Shown here: one piece after another, positions 62,071-64,000 of the stretch
Layout: every line of letters begins with the position of its first letter
Numbering within the stretch: position 1 is the stretch's first letter
Source of the DNA: Pseudomonadota bacterium
GTDB taxonomy: Bacteria > Desulfobacterota > Desulfobacteria > Desulfobacterales > RPRI01
DNA: 64,000 bases
Assembly (NCBI GenBank): GCA_018817425.1
Contig: JAHITX010000014.1
Coordinates: 62,001-126,000, forward strand
Direction: 5' to 3'
Notes under the pieces: generated by a model
What the model was told of the DNA's origin: nothing
The model's database searches: none
What the model saw: only the letters and a program-made list of their open reading frames with translations
Program-made: the position numbers and the translations under genes

Positions 62071-64000
62071 ATGACCTGGCTTCCATCTCGTTTATGGACT
62101 CGATTGCATTTAACTATCCGATTGATGATCATTGTGGCCTTAAGCATGATGGCTGTGGCAATAGGTGCCTCATATCAAGCCTCCCGGCACATTGTCCAGA
62201 AAACAAAGACCGAGTTAACAAAGCGATGCAATCAGCAAATGGATATGTTGGAGTCCATCGTTCTTGCCACCTCATTTGCTGAAAAAAAAAGCGGGCGTAA
62301 TTTCGGCTTTGAGGAACTGGTAAACATTCTCGGTAAATTCAACTATGGTCCCGATGTAAGTCAGGTCAGTTTTCGCGAAACCTCGGATGTGGCTGCCTTT
62401 AACCAGGATATCACTATTAAGCTTGAAGCCCCTTTGTTCTTCTCCCGCTGGTGCGGACATTATACAATTAAGTTCAATCGACCCATTATTATTCAAGGGG
62501 AATATTACGGGCTCCTGACCCTCTCCATGTCGCCCAATCGCTTTATTAACGAAGCTTGGGAAAACTACGAGTATCTGTTGCAGGTCATACTCATTTCCCT
62601 TTTGATAGTTTTGTCCATCATATGGGTTGTTTTGCGTAAATCATTACGCCCGTTGAGAACTTTGGCTAAAGCCAGCAAGTCCCTTGCCAAGGGTAATTTG
62701 TCTATCCGTGTCCCGGTAATAGGCAGCCCTGAGTTGCGGACTGTTATTGTAACCTTCAACCAGATGGCCTCAAGTTTCCAGTCAACACTAACTGCGCTTC
62801 AGGAGAGTGAGGAAAAATATCGAACCATTCTTCAAACTATGGAAGAAGGTTATTATGAAATTGACCTTGCAGGCAACGTTACCTTTGTCAATGATGCCAT
62901 GTGCAGAATTATGGGTAGCCCAAAAGTTGAGTTGATAGGGATTAATTATTGCCAATACATTTCGCCGGAGACAGCTAAAGAAGTGCATGAAGTATTCAAC
63001 AAGATTTACGCCACTGGTGAACCGGTAAGAAGCCATGAGTGGGATATTATAAGACCGGATAACACAAAAATATATATAGAGTCTTCTATAGCCACAGCGA
63101 GAAGTTCAGAAAACCAGGCCACCGGTTTTCGGGGGGTTGTTATAGATATTACGGAGCGCAAACAGGCCGAGGCCGAAAAAGAGACGTTGCAGGCCCAATT
63201 TCTGCAGGCTCAGAAAATTGAATCAATAGGCCAATTGGCTGGAGGCGTAGCACACGACTATAACAACATATCAACTGTCATAATCGGCAATGCTGAAATT
63301 GCTCTGCAAAAGGTGGACGAGAATGATCCTCTGCATGAAGATCTCGTAGAAATTCTCACGGCAGCAAAACGCGCGACGGATATTACCAAACAATTGCTGG
63401 CTTTTGCCCGTAAACAAACCATTGCTCCCAAGGTGCTCGACCTGAATGTTTTTATTCAAAACATGATCAAAATGCTCCGGCTGCTTATCGGGGAAGATAT
63501 TGATCTTGCCTGGTTGCCCGGAGAAAAAGTATGGTCGGTTAAAATTGATCCTTCCCAGATTGATCAAATCATGGCAAATCTCTGTGGTAACGCCCGAGAT
63601 GCTATATCAGATATTGGCAAGGTTACCATCGAAACGCGAAATATCAGCTTTGATGAGGACTACTGTGCTGATCATGCAGGGTTTGTTCCCGGAGAGTATG
63701 TTTTGCTCGCTGTAAGCGATAATGGCTGTGGGATAGCACAGGAAACCCTGGACAAGATTTTTGAACCGTTTTTCACCACCAAGTCCATTGGCTATGGTAC
63801 AGGAATGGGCTTGGCTACCGTTTATGGCATTGTCAAACAGAACAATGGTTTCATCAACGTTTATAGTGAACCGAATAAAGGAACGACCATCAAGGTTTAT
63901 CTGCCAAGGCATACAGGCCAGGCTGTCGATACATATAGTGAAAACACCTTAGAAATTCCGTTAAGCCGGGGTGAGACAGTATTGATAGTTGAAGATGATA
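62071..64000 (+). CDS. Hybrid sensor histidine kinase (3' end outside window)
   Basis: One frame runs from the ATG at 62071 (behind GAGGTGA) to the right edge without a stop: at least 643 residues. Order: membrane helix (LTIRLMIIVALSMMAVAIGA), a sensor segment (about 35-170), a second helix (LQVILISLLIVLSIIWVVL), HAMP, a PAS domain (EEKYRTILQTMEEGYYEIDL), HisKA with His395 in GGVAHDYNN, HATPase (NARDAI, SDNGCGI, GTGMGLATVYGIV) and the beginning of a receiver domain (GETVLIVEDD). The stop codon of the DUF1329 gene precedes it by 3 nt, so it may sense a ligand of that system. Confidence 0.9.
   Translation, partial: MTWLPSRLWTRLHLTIRLMIIVALSMMAVAIGASYQASRHIVQKTKTELTKRCNQQMDMLESIVLATSFAEKKSGRNFGFEELVNILGKFNYGPDVSQVSFRETSDVAAFNQDITIKLEAPLFFSRWCGHYTIKFNRPIIIQGEYYGLLTLSMSPNRFINEAWENYEYLLQVILISLLIVLSIIWVVLRKSLRPLRTLAKASKSLAKGNLSIRVPVIGSPELRTVIVTFNQMASSFQSTLTALQESEEKYRTILQTMEEGYYEIDLAGNVTFVNDAMCRIMGSPKVELIGINYCQYISPETAKEVHEVFNKIYATGEPVRSHEWDIIRPDNTKIYIESSIATARSSENQATGFRGVVIDITERKQAEAEKETLQAQFLQAQKIESIGQLAGGVAHDYNNISTVIIGNAEIALQKVDENDPLHEDLVEILTAAKRATDITKQLLAFARKQTIAPKVLDLNVFIQNMIKMLRLLIGEDIDLAWLPGEKVWSVKIDPSQIDQIMANLCGNARDAISDIGKVTIETRNISFDEDYCADHAGFVPGEYVLLAVSDNGCGIAQETLDKIFEPFFTTKSIGYGTGMGLATVYGIVKQNNGFINVYSEPNKGTTIKVYLPRHTGQAVDTYSENTLEIPLSRGETVLIVEDD

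Overview
This window most likely comes from a flagellated, sulfate-reducing member of the Desulfobacterota, probably Desulfobacteraceae-like. The evidence is a complete dsrMKJOP membrane complex preceded by an RsbRD-type gene, a polar-type flagellar cluster with FlhF/FlhG and sigma-28, and moderately AT-rich housekeeping DNA. The species cannot be named from sequence alone. I saw no rRNA, tRNA or CRISPR array.

Region 1 (1-2825, + strand) is the end of a flagellar export operon: fliH (partial), fliI, fliJ and motE. Region 2 (about 2826-17498) is an inserted defence island, almost all on the minus strand. Its core is one tightly coupled operon, 16542 to 5441: DUF499 ATPase, DUF3780 protein, DUF1156 adenine methylase, DarT DNA ADP-ribosyltransferase, DarG macrodomain antitoxin, and a PLD/SNF2 helicase. 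Four of the five junctions overlap by 4 nt or nearly touch. A second small unit (5269-3328) encodes an unknown protein, a 60-residue protein and a ClpP-class serine protease. Decayed fragments flank the island, including a DUF4062 remnant. The coding DNA of the core operon is visibly richer in G+C than the flagellar genes.

Region 3 (17499-46813) starts with a DNA-repair gene (pyrimidine-dimer glycosylase fused to DUF1722). It then holds a minus-strand run of flagellar genes, listed here in order of increasing coordinate: fliW, csrA, flgL, flgK, flgN, flgJ, flgI, flgH, flgA, flgG, flgF, flhX, a second FliK-like gene, a DUF2802 gene, a small hypothetical gene, a FliL-like repeat protein, fliA, flhG, flhF, flhA, flhB, fliR, fliQ, fliP, fliO, fliN, fliM, fliL, two motB-type genes, motA, flgE, flgD and fliK. 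I can read sigma-54-type promoters before flgF, motA and fliK and a sigma-28-type promoter before flgN, which fits a middle/late flagellar hierarchy. A 142-bp imperfect palindrome lies in the motA leader.

Region 4 (47138-52571) carries a lipoprotein/NlpC-P60 pair (+) and a minus-strand group of nagZ, an alpha/beta hydrolase and selO. Region 5 (52749-58570) is the rsbRD-dsrMKJOP transcription unit, with a good sigma-70 promoter and a terminator. It encodes the complex that links the menaquinone pool to DsrC-trisulfide reduction. Region 6 (58713-64000) has a CheR methyltransferase, a broken DUF1302 gene, an intact DUF1329 gene and a hybrid sensor histidine kinase that runs off the right edge. 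The DUF1302/DUF1329 stretch is again G+C-rich and looks acquired.

The most interesting system is the defence operon, in which a complete toxin-antitoxin pair (DarTG, with key residues present) is built into a methylase-ATPase-helicase locus.
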